Source: Pseudomonas sp. Tri1 (GTDB lineage Bacteria > Pseudomonadota > Gammaproteobacteria > Pseudomonadales > Pseudomonadaceae). From it: 64,000 bases of DNA. This document shows, piece by piece, positions 44,238 to 54,348 of this stretch. Position numbers and translations under genes: made by a program. The DNA is taken from contig NZ_CP072913.1 in assembly GCF_017968885.1 (NCBI RefSeq), positions 1,906,001 through 1,970,000 on the forward strand. Reading direction: 5' to 3'. The notes below the pieces were generated by a model, which was given only the letters and a program-made list of their open reading frames with translations, did not search any database and had not been told where the DNA came from. Each line of letters starts with the position of its first letter. The first letter of the stretch is position 1.

Positions 44238-44725
44238 CTTTTCTTAGGGTTGTTTAAAAAATATACAGCCTCGAACCCTTGCCTGGAGCGTGCCGGTGAA
44301 GAAAAGTTCCGCTCGCAGGAGCACACTTCGAGCCAGCGCTAACGTCGTTGTTTATTGATTCGGCTACACTTTTGTACAAAATTTGCTCAATGCCCCAGGC
44401 ATCTTTATTGATTATTGGCGGTGACTTTAATAACGCGCGCTCGTCTCAAGACTCAACAACTGGCGATGTTCAGCTATTGCGCCTTGGCCGACTACGGTGC
44501 GACAGCGGCGCTCAATCGATAAACCTGACAGGGTTTGCCCCTGTAATGACAGGCGTGCCTTGAGCATTTGCGTCATTGGTGCCTACTATTCACGACGTGC
44601 TCGGGTTTGAGCGGTTGGTTTTTTTGCGCTCGGTGACCAGACAGGCACGGGGTGGCGTAGATGTTCCTTCGCCGGAAAAACATCGGTAAGGTAGGGGTCA
44701 GCATTCAGACCCGCGAGGAGTAGTG
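44238..44725. other. Long intergenic region between oprI and the GNAT gene
   Basis: 488 bases without a convincing gene. A 71-codon frame (44348-44563) has no recognisable features. It holds an AT-rich upstream part of the oprI promoter and, towards the right, the candidate promoter of the GNAT gene and a small hairpin at about 44527-44545 (ACAGGG / CCCTGT). A small RNA cannot be excluded but there is no clear terminator for one. Confidence 0.5.
44560..44589 (+). promoter_or_regulatory. Candidate promoter of the GNAT gene
   Basis: -35 TTGAGC (44560-44565), 18-base spacer, -10 TACTAT (44584-44589), about 135 bases upstream of the gene. Confidence 0.5.
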
Positions 44726-45007
44726 ATGAGCGAGGCGTTGTCCATCCACCATGACCAGGCTGGTCATCAGTTCGAGACCAATGTGGACGGTCATCGTGCC
44801 TATCTGACCTATATGGACCTGGGTAAACAGACCCTGGATATCTATCGCACCTTCGTGCCCAACGCCTTGCGCGGCCGGGGTATTGCGGCGGCGTTGACCG
44901 AAAGGGCGTTGCAGTACGCCGAAGAAATGGGTTACACGGTGATCCCGTCCTGCTCCTACGTGGAGCGCTACATGGAGCGTCACCAGCGGCACGCGGCGAA
45001 GCTCTGA
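44726..45007 (+). CDS. Small GNAT-type N-acetyltransferase (YjdJ-like)
   Basis: 93 residues, a minimal GNAT fold with the acetyl-CoA loop ALRGRGIAAALTERALQYA and the C-terminal IPSCSYVERYMERH typical of the Gcn5-like family with Cys. Substrate unknown. ATG 44726 preceded by GAGGAG. Confidence 0.85.
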   Translation: MSEALSIHHDQAGHQFETNVDGHRAYLTYMDLGKQTLDIYRTFVPNALRGRGIAAALTERALQYAEEMGYTVIPSCSYVERYMERHQRHAAKL

Positions 45008-45023
45008 GATAACGGATTCCATA

Positions 45024-45057
45024 AAAAACGCCGGGCTGAAAAGCCCGGCGTTTTTTT
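45024..45057. terminator. Bidirectional terminator between GNAT and aroF
   Basis: Stem ACGCCGGGCT / AGCCCGGCGT with GAAA loop, A run before and T run after, serving both convergent genes. Confidence 0.9.
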
Positions 45058-45087
45058 ATGCGTTGCTTATGTGTCGAAGCAGGCCGA

Positions 45088-46164
45088 TCAGTTGCGCTGG
45101 CGCTTAGGCAGCACGTCCTTGAGTTTGGCATGCATGCTGCGCAGGGTGTTTTCGGTCGTGCTCCAGTCGATGCAGGCATCGGTGATGGAGACGCCGTACT
45201 GCAAGTCGGCGAGATCTTTGGGGATCGCCTGGCAGCCCCAGTTCAGATGGCTTTCGACCATCAGGCCGATAATCGACTGGTTGCCTTCCAGGATCTGGTT
45301 GGCCACGTTCTCCATGACCAGTGGTTGCAGCGCCGGATCCTTGTTGGAGTTGGCGTGGCTGCAGTCGACCATGATGTTCGGCTTGATCTTCGCCTTGTTC
45401 AGCGCCTGTTCACACAGGGCGACGCTGACCGAGTCGTAGTTCGGCTTGCCGTTGCCGCCACGCAGTACCACGTGACCGTAGGCGTTGCCCTTGGTGGTGA
45501 CGATCGATACGCCACCTTCCTGGTTGATACCCAGGAAACGGTGCGGGCTGGAGACCGATTGCAAGGCGTTGATCGCCACGGTGAGGCCGCCGTCGGTGCC
45601 GTTCTTGAAGCCCACGGCCGAGGACAGGCCGGAAGCCATTTCACGGTGGGTCTGGGATTCGGTGGTGCGGGCACCGATGGCCGACCAACTGATCAGGTCC
45701 TGCAGGTATTGCGGCGAGATCGGGTCCAGGGCTTCGGTCGCGGTGGGCAGGCCCATTTCGGCCAGGTCCAGCAGCAACTGGCGACCGATGTGCAAGCCAT
45801 CCTGGATCTTGAAGGAGTCGTCCAGGTACGGATCGTTGATCAGGCCTTTCCAGCCGACGGTGGTCCGCGGCTTTTCGAAATACACTCGCATCACCAGGTA
45901 CAGGGTGTCGGAAACTTCCGCCGCCAGCACCTTCAGGCGCTCGGCATATTCGTGGGCGGCCTTGATGTCATGGATCGAGCAGGGCCCGATGACCACGAAC
46001 AGGCGATGGTCGGTGCCGTCGAGAATGTTGCGAATGACTTCCCGGCCTTTGGTCACGGTGCGCAGGGCAGCGTCGCTCAGGGGGATATCGCGCTTGAGCT
46101 GGTCAGGCGTGATGAGGGTCTCGTTGGAGGCGACGTTAAGGTCATTGATCGGTAAATCAGCCAT
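45088..46164 (-). CDS. aroF: 3-deoxy-7-phosphoheptulonate synthase, class I (AroF type)
   Basis: 358-residue first enzyme of the shikimate pathway, condensing PEP and erythrose-4-phosphate. Motifs: VVIGPCSIHD (metal Cys), RVYFEKPRTTVGWKGLIND, GARTTESQ, GFKNGTDGG and VDCSHANSNKD. The block LPTATEALDP and MVDCSHANSNKD match the Tyr-regulated AroF type better than AroG. No leader peptide was seen. A second, unrelated class II DAHP synthase lies at 58650-59996. Confidence 0.9.
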   Translation of the reverse strand: MADLPINDLNVASNETLITPDQLKRDIPLSDAALRTVTKGREVIRNILDGTDHRLFVVIGPCSIHDIKAAHEYAERLKVLAAEVSDTLYLVMRVYFEKPRTTVGWKGLINDPYLDDSFKIQDGLHIGRQLLLDLAEMGLPTATEALDPISPQYLQDLISWSAIGARTTESQTHREMASGLSSAVGFKNGTDGGLTVAINALQSVSSPHRFLGINQEGGVSIVTTKGNAYGHVVLRGGNGKPNYDSVSVALCEQALNKAKIKPNIMVDCSHANSNKDPALQPLVMENVANQILEGNQSIIGLMVESHLNWGCQAIPKDLADLQYGVSITDACIDWSTTENTLRSMHAKLKDVLPKRQRN

Positions 46165-46432
46165 CGTGTTACTCGTCAGGTCACGGGTGCCGGCCGCCAG
46201 CGATCCCCGCGCGGCGGTGCACAGCGAATGTTAAGCGCGTCGGGGAGCCGAACCTTATCGCGTTACGAGGTGGCTCGACAATGGGCTGAGACCGGTTTAA
46301 TGCCCTACAGGCTGGGGAAAAGCCTTGAAGAGGGGAGCAGCAACAGATTCGTGACCAGATGTAATGAAGATTGCATGCCATGCCACTCGCGCTGATAGTG
46401 TGCAGGGGCCGTTTACCAGAGGAGTTGCAAAG

Positions 46433-47386
46433 ATGCAGGCAGGCGTTAAACCGCGGATCGGGATGATCGGGACCGGTGCGATCGGCGGATTCTATGGGGT
46501 GATGCTGGCTCGTGCCGGTCATGACGTGCACTTTTTACTGCGCAGCGAATTCAGTGCCGTGGCTGAAAACGGCTTGCATGTCGACAGCGCGGTTCATGGC
46601 GCGCTGACCCTCAACCCGGCCCAGGCGTATCGCTCGGCCGCCGACATGCCGCCTTGCGACTGGCTGCTGGTTGGCGCCAAGACCACCAGCAATGCCGACT
46701 TGGCCCCAGCCATCATCCAGGCTGCCGCGGACGGTGCAAAAGTCCTGTTGCTGCAGAACGGCCTCGATGTCGAAGACGAACTCCGTCCCTTGCTGCCTGA
46801 TTCGCTGCATCTATTGGGTGGCCTGTGCCTGATCTGCGTGCACCGTGTCGGCCCCGGCGTCATCGCCCATCAGGCCCTTGGCGCCGTTAACATGGGTTAC
46901 CACAGCGGTCCTTGTAACAGCCAGGCGCAACGCATGGCGATTGTCGAGGAGGCGGCGACGTTGTTTCGTGATGCCGGTATCGATTCCCAAGCCATGCCGG
47001 ACCTGCAACAGGCCCGTTGGCAGAAACTGGTGTGGAACGTGCCGTACAACGGCCTTTCGGTCCTGTTGGGGGCCAGTACTACGCCGTTGATGGCCAACGA
47101 TCATAGCCGTACGTTGATTCAGGCGCTGATGGGCGAGGTGGTGCGCGGCGCCCAGGCTTGCGGCCACCATATTGCGCCCGGCTACGCCGAGTATCTGTTC
47201 GCGATGACCGAGAAAATGCCCGACTACTGGCCGAGCATGTATCACGATTATTCCCACAAGCGTGCGCTGGAGCTGGAGGCGATCTACGGCCGGCCGTTGG
47301 CGGCGGCGAAAGCGGTGGGGTGTGAGTTGCCGAAAATCGAAGCTCTGTATCAGGCGTTGGCGTTTATGGACCGACGCAACCGCTGA
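46433..47386 (+). CDS. Ketopantoate reductase family protein (PanE/ApbA-like)
   Basis: 317-residue NADPH-dependent reductase with the Rossmann motif GTGAIGGFYG, KTT at the substrate side and Lys in WQKLVWNVPYNG. Reduction of 2-dehydropantoate in pantothenate synthesis is the family role, but several PanE paralogues occur in Pseudomonas, so the exact substrate is uncertain. ATG 46433 preceded by GAGGAG. Followed 21 bp on by a 5'-nucleotidase gene, likely co-transcribed. Confidence 0.85.
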   Translation: MQAGVKPRIGMIGTGAIGGFYGVMLARAGHDVHFLLRSEFSAVAENGLHVDSAVHGALTLNPAQAYRSAADMPPCDWLLVGAKTTSNADLAPAIIQAAADGAKVLLLQNGLDVEDELRPLLPDSLHLLGGLCLICVHRVGPGVIAHQALGAVNMGYHSGPCNSQAQRMAIVEEAATLFRDAGIDSQAMPDLQQARWQKLVWNVPYNGLSVLLGASTTPLMANDHSRTLIQALMGEVVRGAQACGHHIAPGYAEYLFAMTEKMPDYWPSMYHDYSHKRALELEAIYGRPLAAAKAVGCELPKIEALYQALAFMDRRNR

Positions 47387-47407
47387 TCGGGCGAAAGGGG
47401 GAATGCC

Positions 47408-48313
47408 GTGGCAAATAACATCGACGACAAACTGGTGCTGGCAATTTCGTCGCGAGCGCTGTTCGACCTGAGCGAAAGCCACAAGGTGTACCTGTCGAGT
47501 GGCGTCGAGGCCTATCGGCAATACCAGATCGAGCATGAAGACGAAGTCCTCGCGCCAGGGGACGCCTTCGCCCTCGTGCAAAAACTGCTGAACCTCAACG
47601 AACACCTGGGGCGGGCCCGGGTCGAGGTGGTCCTGGTCTCGCGCAACAGTGCCGACACCGGTCTTCGCGTGTTCAACTCGATTCATCACTATGGCCTGGC
47701 GATTTCCCGTGCCGCCTTCGTTGGCGGCCGCAGTCCTTACCCTTATCTCAAGGCGTTCGGCTGTGATCTGTTTTTATCCACCCATGCTGAAGACGTGCGC
47801 AGCGCGCTGGACGCCGGGTTCGCTGCGGCGACCATTCTGTCGGGCGGTGCCAGCCGCGCCGCCAGCGAAGAACTGCGCATTGCCTTCGACGGCGATGCGG
47901 TGCTGTTTTCCGATGAGTCCGAGCGCGTCTATCAGGCCAGTGGTCTGGAGGCGTTCCAGGCCAGCGAGCGCCAGGCTGCCCGCGAGCCGCTGCGAGGCGG
48001 GCCGTTCAAGGGCTTCCTGGCCGCACTCAATGCGTTGCAGCGCGAGTTTCCCGAGGACGCCTGTCCGATCCGCACGGCCCTGGTTACTGCCCGTTCGGCG
48101 CCGGCTCACGAACGGGTTATTCGTACCTTGCGCGAATGGGATATCCGTCTGGACGAGTCACTGTTTCTCGGCGGCCTGACCAAATCGGCATTCCTGGAAG
48201 CCTTCGCTGCCGACGTATTTTTCGACGATCAGACCGGCCACTGCGAACTGGCCCGTGAGGTGGTCGCCACGGGGCATGTGCCCCATGGCATCAGTAATGA
48301 AGTGAAGCTCTAA
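47408..48313 (+). CDS. Cytosolic 5'-nucleotidase (NT5C1 / PF06189 family)
   Basis: 301 residues; the stretches VYLSSGVEAYRQYQIEHED, VEVVLVSRNSADTGLRVFNSI, GLAISRAAFVGGRSPYPYL and FDGDAVLFSDESE are those of cytosolic 5'-nucleotidase I, where the Asp-rich motif forms the HAD-like active site. Likely dephosphorylates nucleoside monophosphates. GTG start, with AGGGGGAA upstream. Confidence 0.82.
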   Translation: MANNIDDKLVLAISSRALFDLSESHKVYLSSGVEAYRQYQIEHEDEVLAPGDAFALVQKLLNLNEHLGRARVEVVLVSRNSADTGLRVFNSIHHYGLAISRAAFVGGRSPYPYLKAFGCDLFLSTHAEDVRSALDAGFAAATILSGGASRAASEELRIAFDGDAVLFSDESERVYQASGLEAFQASERQAAREPLRGGPFKGFLAALNALQREFPEDACPIRTALVTARSAPAHERVIRTLREWDIRLDESLFLGGLTKSAFLEAFAADVFFDDQTGHCELAREVVATGHVPHGISNEVKL

Positions 48314-48409
48314 CTGCCCGCTGTTCAGGACGTTACACCGCACGTCACGCTCCTCAAGGCACTGCTAAGCTGAATCAATCTCCGCCATCTTGGCACGCGA
48401 GGAGGTCAC

Positions 48410-48910
48410 ATGATTCGTTCGATGCTGTATGCCACAGACCTGGGGCTCTACGCCCCCTATGTGATGCAGCATGCCTTGGCGCTGGCACGGACGTTCGAAG
48501 CCGAGTTGTATGTAGTGCATGCGGTAGAGCCGATGGGGCTGTTCGCCGAATCGGTGTTGCAAAGCTATCTGGATGAACAGGCGCTGAACGAATTCCATCG
48601 CCAGGGTCTGAATACGGTGATGGCCAATATCGAGCAGCGGGTACTCGACAGTTTTCGCGAGGAGTTGGGAGAGGGGCAGCAGGACTTGAAGCTGATCAAG
48701 TCGGTGAGGGTGTACCAGGGCGATCCTTCGCAAGTCATTCTCGAGCAGGCTGCGAAACTCTCCGTCGACCTGCTGATCCTTGGCAGTCATTGCCAGGGCG
48801 CAAGCGTAGAGAGCCCCTTGGGTAGGACCGCCGCACGGGTATTGCAGTTATCCCGGGTGCCGGTCTACCTGGTGCCATTGGTGCAGCGCCGACGGCAGGG
48901 TGAGGCTTGA
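48410..48910 (+). CDS. Universal stress protein (UspA family)
   Basis: 166 residues forming one Usp domain: N-terminal MLYATDLG, and the ATP-binding-like end LLILGSHCQGASVESPLGRTAARVLQLSRVPVYLV. The GXXG-type loop is modified (LGSHCQG), so ATP binding is uncertain. GAGGAGGT before the ATG. Single gene, no partner. Confidence 0.85.
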   Translation: MIRSMLYATDLGLYAPYVMQHALALARTFEAELYVVHAVEPMGLFAESVLQSYLDEQALNEFHRQGLNTVMANIEQRVLDSFREELGEGQQDLKLIKSVRVYQGDPSQVILEQAAKLSVDLLILGSHCQGASVESPLGRTAARVLQLSRVPVYLVPLVQRRRQGEA

Positions 48911-48948
48911 AGCTAAATGATGGCGTCTTATAAAAAGTTCTAGATTTA

Positions 48949-48976
48949 TTGTCGAAACCTTTCATATAGTTATATA
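48949..48976 (+). promoter_or_regulatory. Candidate cysB promoter
   Basis: -35 TTGTCG (48949-48954), 16-base spacer, -10 TATATA (48971-48976), in an AT-rich stretch 45 bases before cysB. Confidence 0.5.
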
Positions 48977-49011
48977 CCGTCGCTGATGCCCGTGGCGTCC
49001 AACTGCTTTGA

Positions 49012-49995
<984 letters not shown>

Positions 49996-50006
49996 GCCCC
50001 GCTTTT

Positions 50007-50495
50007 CTAGATCGCCTCGGTGACAGCGAACTGTTGCCGGGCGCCCGCTACGACGATCTCCACTTCATCCCCTTCGAATTTTCCCAACAGGCCTCGGCCC
50101 AGTGGCGAGCGAGGGGTGATGACCGTGATCGGCTGGCCCACTAGCGAAACTTTCAATCCCGCCGCATCCGGTCCCAGGAACAGCCATTGCTGGCGACCGT
50201 CCTCATCCTCCAGCCCGATCAGCGTGCCCACCTGAATGCCACGCTGTGCGTCGTATGGCCTCAGCGTCAGGTTTTGGCAGAGGGCCAGGGCCTGGCGGAT
50301 TTCTTCCACGCGCCTGGCTTGCCCGGCGGCGAGGTAAGACGCTTCCAGGCCCAGCGTGTCGTACTTGTTCTCGGCAATGTTTTCTTCGTGGGTCGCGGTT
50401 TCGTAGGCGGTCTGCGCGGCGCGTTCGGCGATGTCGAGATCAATCTTGAGCTTGTCGAGAATCAACTGGTGGACGGTCTGTTTGTTCATGATCAT
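50007..50495 (-). CDS. GreA/GreB-family elongation factor-like protein
   Basis: 162 residues: N-terminal coiled coil (tip HEENIAENKYDT) and a C-terminal FKBP-like domain (VSLVGQPITVITPRSPLGRGLLGKFEGDEVEI). The tip keeps acidic residues but not the GDRSENAEY motif of GreA/GreB, so it may bind RNA polymerase without normal cleavage activity. Starts ATG 50495 (overlap with upstream stop as ATGA) or 50489. Second Gre-type gene in the window. Confidence 0.82.
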   Translation of the reverse strand: MIMNKQTVHQLILDKLKIDLDIAERAAQTAYETATHEENIAENKYDTLGLEASYLAAGQARRVEEIRQALALCQNLTLRPYDAQRGIQVGTLIGLEDEDGRQQWLFLGPDAAGLKVSLVGQPITVITPRSPLGRGLLGKFEGDEVEIVVAGARQQFAVTEAI

Positions 50496-50878
50496 TCACA
50501 GAACTGCAAAACGTTGGCGCGGCTTTTTTCGCTGGGCGCGTTCTGGTCCTGTTGCAACCAGAACTGGCACTTGGGGTTGGACAGGTTGCGCGGGTTGCTA
50601 CGGGCTTGGTCGAGGGCCTGGCGCTGCTCGTTCCTTTGCAGGTTCTGCTGATACTGCTCGAACATCGGCGTTGGCGGCTCGGGGGGCGGTTGCACGGCCG
50701 GTGGTTGCGCCAGTTGATGGACGGCGGCGGCCATTGGGGCCAGTTGTTCGTTGAACAGGAATCTGGACAGCAGCCAGCCGGTCAACACGATGGCGAGGAA
50801 CCCCAGCCACAGGCCCAGGGCAATGCTGACGGTCAATTGCAGGGCCGTAAGGCGCGAGGGAGTCGAGTGATCAGGCAT
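50492..50878 (-). CDS. Single-pass membrane protein of unknown function upstream of the Gre-like gene
   Basis: 128 residues: one membrane helix (IALGLWLGFLAIVLTGWLLSRFL), a Pro-rich stretch (PAVQPPPEPPTP) and a Gln/Asn-rich tail with two Cys. Its stop overlaps the start of the Gre-like gene, so the two are translated together. No family recognised. Confidence 0.7.
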   Translation of the reverse strand: MPDHSTPSRLTALQLTVSIALGLWLGFLAIVLTGWLLSRFLFNEQLAPMAAAVHQLAQPPAVQPPPEPPTPMFEQYQQNLQRNEQRQALDQARSNPRNLSNPKCQFWLQQDQNAPSEKSRANVLQFCE

Positions 50879-50999
50879 GGCTGCTTCCTGGCAGGGGCAC
50901 GGGGAGGCGGTGATTGTCGCATGAAGATTAATCGCCGTCGGCTCTTCTGCATCATCGCTTTATTCGGGACAATCGGGCCTTTGCCACAGGGAGTCGGGA

Positions 51000-52133
51000 A
51001 TGACCGTGCGTTGGGATATTTTTTGCACCGTCGTCGATAACTTTGGCGACATTGGCGTTACTTGGCGCCTGGCTCGGCAATTGGTGGCCGAGCATCGTTG
51101 CTCGGTGCGGTTATGGGTCGATGATCTGCGAGCCTTCGAACGGTTGTGCCCGCAAATCGACGTCAGCCTCGGCGAGCAATGGCAGCAGGGCGTGCAGGTG
51201 CGTCACTGGCCCAAGGACTGGTTGCCTACCGAAGCGGCCGATGTCGTGATCGCTGCGTTTGCCTGCCAGTTGCCGAGCGCGTACATGGATGCGATGGCCG
51301 AGCGCCAGACAACGCCGTTGTGGATGAACCTCGATTACCTGAGTGCCGAGGACTGGGTGGTCGGCTGTCACGGCTTGCCATCGGTCAAATACAAACATGT
51401 GCAGAAATACTTCTTTTTCCCCGGCTTCCAGACGGGGACAGGTGGCCTGCTGCGTGAAGCAGGTCTTCTGGAGCGCCGTCGGCAATTTCAGCTGGATGCC
51501 GAGGCGCAACGAATGTTCCTGCAAGGGTTGGGCGTCGAGCGGGCGCCGGACACCTGCCTGATTTCTCTGTTTGCCTACGAAAACGCCGGGCTGGCGAGTT
51601 GGTTCGACGCCATGGCAGCCGATACCCAGGCATTTCACGTGTTGGTTCCCGAAGGGCGGGTGCTGGGGGATGTCGAGCGTTGGCTCGGGGTCGACGGTCT
51701 GAAGGCCGGTGCGCTGCATAAACGGGGCGCCTTGACGGTGCAGGTGCTGCCATTCGTCCGACAGGACCAGTACGATCAGCTGTTATGGTGTTGTGATTTC
51801 AACGCCGTGCGTGGCGAAGATTCTTTCGTGCGTGCCCAGTGGGCTGCTCGACCGCTGCTCTGGCACATCTACCAGCAGGAAGAAGACGTTCATCTGGAAA
51901 AGCTCGAGGCATTTCTCAGGCTCTATACCCAGGGGCTTTCGCAGGCGACGCAAAAAGCGATCAGCGGTCTTTGGCGAGCCTGGAATGCCGGGCAGGACAT
52001 GACCGAACACTGGAAAGACACCCGTCAACAGCACCAGGAACTGGCTGAACATGCCCAGGCGTGGTGTCTGGAGCAGGCCTCGCGACCCGATCTTGCCGCA
52101 GCGCTGGTGAAGTTTTATGGAAATTGGATATGA
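51000..52133 (+). CDS. earP: EF-P arginine rhamnosyltransferase EarP
   Basis: 377-residue inverting GT-B enzyme that attaches rhamnose from dTDP-L-rhamnose to Arg32 of EF-P, needed for translation through polyproline. The catalytic-site aspartates Asp13 and Asp17 are present in TVVDNFGDIG. efp follows 48 bp downstream. AGGGAG before ATG. The dTDP-rhamnose genes are not in this window. Confidence 0.93.
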   Translation: MTVRWDIFCTVVDNFGDIGVTWRLARQLVAEHRCSVRLWVDDLRAFERLCPQIDVSLGEQWQQGVQVRHWPKDWLPTEAADVVIAAFACQLPSAYMDAMAERQTTPLWMNLDYLSAEDWVVGCHGLPSVKYKHVQKYFFFPGFQTGTGGLLREAGLLERRRQFQLDAEAQRMFLQGLGVERAPDTCLISLFAYENAGLASWFDAMAADTQAFHVLVPEGRVLGDVERWLGVDGLKAGALHKRGALTVQVLPFVRQDQYDQLLWCCDFNAVRGEDSFVRAQWAARPLLWHIYQQEEDVHLEKLEAFLRLYTQGLSQATQKAISGLWRAWNAGQDMTEHWKDTRQQHQELAEHAQAWCLEQASRPDLAAALVKFYGNWI

Positions 52134-52181
52134 TACGCGGCCTAGATTTTTGTAAATCCCATCCAAATTCGGATATTCGCA

Positions 52182-52751
52182 ATGAAAACTGGTAAAGAAC
52201 TGAAACCCGGGACCGTGATCCGTCTCGAAAACGATCCTTGGCTGGTTCAGAAAGCTGAGTTCACCAAGTCGGGTCGTAACAGCGCGATCATGAAGACCAA
52301 GCTGAAGAACCTGCTGACCGGTTACAAGACCGAGATCGTCTACAGCGCCGATGACAAACTGGACGACGTGATCCTCGACCGCAAAGAAGCGACCCTGTCC
52401 TTCATCAGCGGCGACACCTACACGTTCATGGACACCACTGACTACACCATGTACGAGCTGAACGCCGAAGACATCGAAAGCGTTCTGCCGTTCATCGAAG
52501 AAGGCATGACCGACGTCTGCGAAGCCGTGTTCTTCGAAGAGCGCCTGGTTTCCGTAGAGCTGCCGACCACCATCGTGCGTCAGGTTGACTACACCGAAGG
52601 TTCCGCTCGCGGTGACACTTCCGGCAAGGTGATGAAGCCTGCCAAACTGAAGAACGGTACCGAGCTGTCGGTTGCTGACTTCATCGAAATCGGTGACATG
52701 ATCGAGATCGATACCCGCGAAGGCGGTTCCTACAAAGGCCGCGCTAAATAA
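52182..52751 (+). CDS. efp: Elongation factor P
   Basis: 189 residues, three beta-barrel domains. The loop residue is Arg32 (TKSGRNSA), the rhamnosylation site, and not Lys as in the EpmA-modified type, matching earP upstream. EF-P relieves ribosome stalling at proline runs. A strong terminator follows at 52769-52798. Confidence 0.95.
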   Translation: MKTGKELKPGTVIRLENDPWLVQKAEFTKSGRNSAIMKTKLKNLLTGYKTEIVYSADDKLDDVILDRKEATLSFISGDTYTFMDTTDYTMYELNAEDIESVLPFIEEGMTDVCEAVFFEERLVSVELPTTIVRQVDYTEGSARGDTSGKVMKPAKLKNGTELSVADFIEIGDMIEIDTREGGSYKGRAK

Positions 52752-52768
52752 GCGAAGTCTTGTGTATG

Positions 52769-52798
52769 AAAAAGCCCGACCATTGAGTCGGGCTTTTT
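52769..52798 (+). terminator. Intrinsic terminator after efp
   Basis: Perfect 12-bp stem AAAAAGCCCGAC / GTCGGGCTTTTT with loop CATTGA; the 3' arm supplies the T run. Confidence 0.9.
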
Positions 52799-52858
52799 TA
52801 TTTCCGCTGGATCAGGTTGGTTCGCTGCAATGCCAGAGCCTGTGGCGAGGGAGCCCAG

Positions 52859-53872
52859 TCATTTCAGGTGCTGCTTGAGCTCTTCGGACGCCTGCAACAT
52901 CGCCGAACGCACCGCCGGCACCTGGCTCACCACGTTAAGCAGACCGTAGTCGTGGATCATGCCGTTGTAGCGCACAGCGGTGACGGGCACCCCGGCCGCG
53001 TCCAGTTTGCGGGCGTAGGCTTCGCCCTCATCGCGCAATACATCAGCCTCGGCGGTCTGCACCAGCGCCGGCGGCAGGCCTTTGAGTTGTGCTGTCGTAG
53101 CGCGCAGAGGCGAGGCATAGATCTCGTTACGCTGCCCGGCATCGGTGGTGTAGTTGTCCCAGAACCACTTCATCATGTTTTTGCTGAGGAAATGCCCTTC
53201 GGCGAACTGGTTGTAGGAAGCGGTCTCGAAACTGGCGTCGGTCACCGGCCACAACAACGCCTGGAAGCGGATCGCCGGCGTGCCTTTGTCCTTGGCCATC
53301 AGCGCCACGACCGCGGCCATGTTGCCGCCGACGCTGTTGCCTGCCACGGCCAGGCGCTTGCCATCGACATTGATTTGCTTGCCGTGCTCGGCCACCCATT
53401 TCGTCGCGGCGTAAGCCTGGTTGATCGCCACCGGGTAATGCGCCTCGGGTGAAGGCGTGTAGTTGACGAACACGGCAACAGCGCCCGATCCCGCCACCAG
53501 ATCCCGAACCAGTCGTTCGTGGGTCGGGAAGTCACCCAAGACCCAGCCACCGCCATGGAAGAACATGAACGCGGGCAGCTCACCCTTGACCCCGGCCGGC
53601 CGGACGATGGTCAGGTTGATCGATTGGCCATCGACCTGGATGGTTTTCTCGCTGACGTCGGCCTTGGGCAAGGTCAGTTTCACCCCCGCCTGGGCACCGA
53701 CCAGTACGGCGCGGGCGTCCTTGGGCGATAACTGCTCCAAGGGTTTGCCAGTGCCGGCATTCAGCGCATCGAGAAACGCCTGGGTGTTGTGTTCGACGAT
53801 TCCGTCGGCGAAGGCGCTGCTGACGCTGAGCGCCAGAAGAGTGCCGGTCAGGGCTTTGCTGAGCGTGTTCAT
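52859..53872 (-). CDS. Exported alpha/beta hydrolase (HSL-type esterase)
   Basis: 337 residues with a signal peptide (MNTLSKALTGTLLALSVSSAFA), the oxyanion motif FHGGGW and nucleophile motif GNSVGG, and the Asp/His pair near VQTAEADVLRDEGEAY and MIHDYG. Probably a periplasmic carboxylesterase. AAGGAG abuts ATG 53878 but is six bases from ATG 53872, so the latter is preferred. It starts 20-30 bp after the ohr stop and is likely in the ohr transcript. Confidence 0.88.
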   Translation of the reverse strand: MNTLSKALTGTLLALSVSSAFADGIVEHNTQAFLDALNAGTGKPLEQLSPKDARAVLVGAQAGVKLTLPKADVSEKTIQVDGQSINLTIVRPAGVKGELPAFMFFHGGGWVLGDFPTHERLVRDLVAGSGAVAVFVNYTPSPEAHYPVAINQAYAATKWVAEHGKQINVDGKRLAVAGNSVGGNMAAVVALMAKDKGTPAIRFQALLWPVTDASFETASYNQFAEGHFLSKNMMKWFWDNYTTDAGQRNEIYASPLRATTAQLKGLPPALVQTAEADVLRDEGEAYARKLDAAGVPVTAVRYNGMIHDYGLLNVVSQVPAVRSAMLQASEELKQHLK

Positions 53873-53898
53873 GTTCATCTCCTTAAATTTGGGGGGGG

Positions 53899-54318
53899 TT
53901 AGACGGTGACGTGCAGGCGCACGTCAACGTTGCCGCGAGTGGCGTTGGAGTACGGGCAGACCAGGTGAGCCGCGTCCACCAGGCTTTGTGCGTCGGCCTG
54001 GTCCAGGCCTGGCAGGCTGATGTGCAGATCGATGTCGAGGCCGAAACCGCCGGGGATCTGGCCGATGCCGACATGGGCGGTAATCGACGCGTCATCCGGG
54101 ATCTTGCGTTTGCTCTGGCTGGCAACGAATTTCAGCGCGCCGATGAAGCAGGCCGAATAACCGGCGGCGAACAGTTGCTCAGGGTTGGTCGCCGCACCGC
54201 CGGCACCGCCGAGTTCCTTGGGCGTGGCGAGTTTCACGTCGAGAACGTTGTCGCTGGAAAGGGCACGACCGTCACGGCCGCCAGTGGAGGTTGCGATTGC
54301 GGTGTAGAGCGTTTGCAT
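53899..54318 (-). CDS. ohr: Organic hydroperoxide resistance protein Ohr
   Basis: 139-residue thiol peroxidase with the two catalytic cysteines, Cys57 in GYSACF and Cys121 in HLVCPYSNATRGN. It detoxifies organic and fatty acid hydroperoxides. A G8 tract (plus strand 53891-53898) touches its stop. The gene for its repressor OhrR lies upstream in the same orientation. Confidence 0.93.
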   Translation of the reverse strand: MQTLYTAIATSTGGRDGRALSSDNVLDVKLATPKELGGAGGAATNPEQLFAAGYSACFIGALKFVASQSKRKIPDDASITAHVGIGQIPGGFGLDIDLHISLPGLDQADAQSLVDAAHLVCPYSNATRGNVDVRLHVTV

Positions 54319-54348
54319 GGTGAGCGCCTCGGTTTCGGGTTGTTTTTC

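Noticed and set aside
44348..44563. 71-codon frame between oprI and the GNAT gene
   Set aside because: No good ribosome site, no family resemblance, and it spans the promoter region.
52839..52856. Short REP-like fragment next to the esterase stop
   Set aside because: Only one arm (CTGTGGCGAGGGAGCC) is present, too short to list as a repeat unit.
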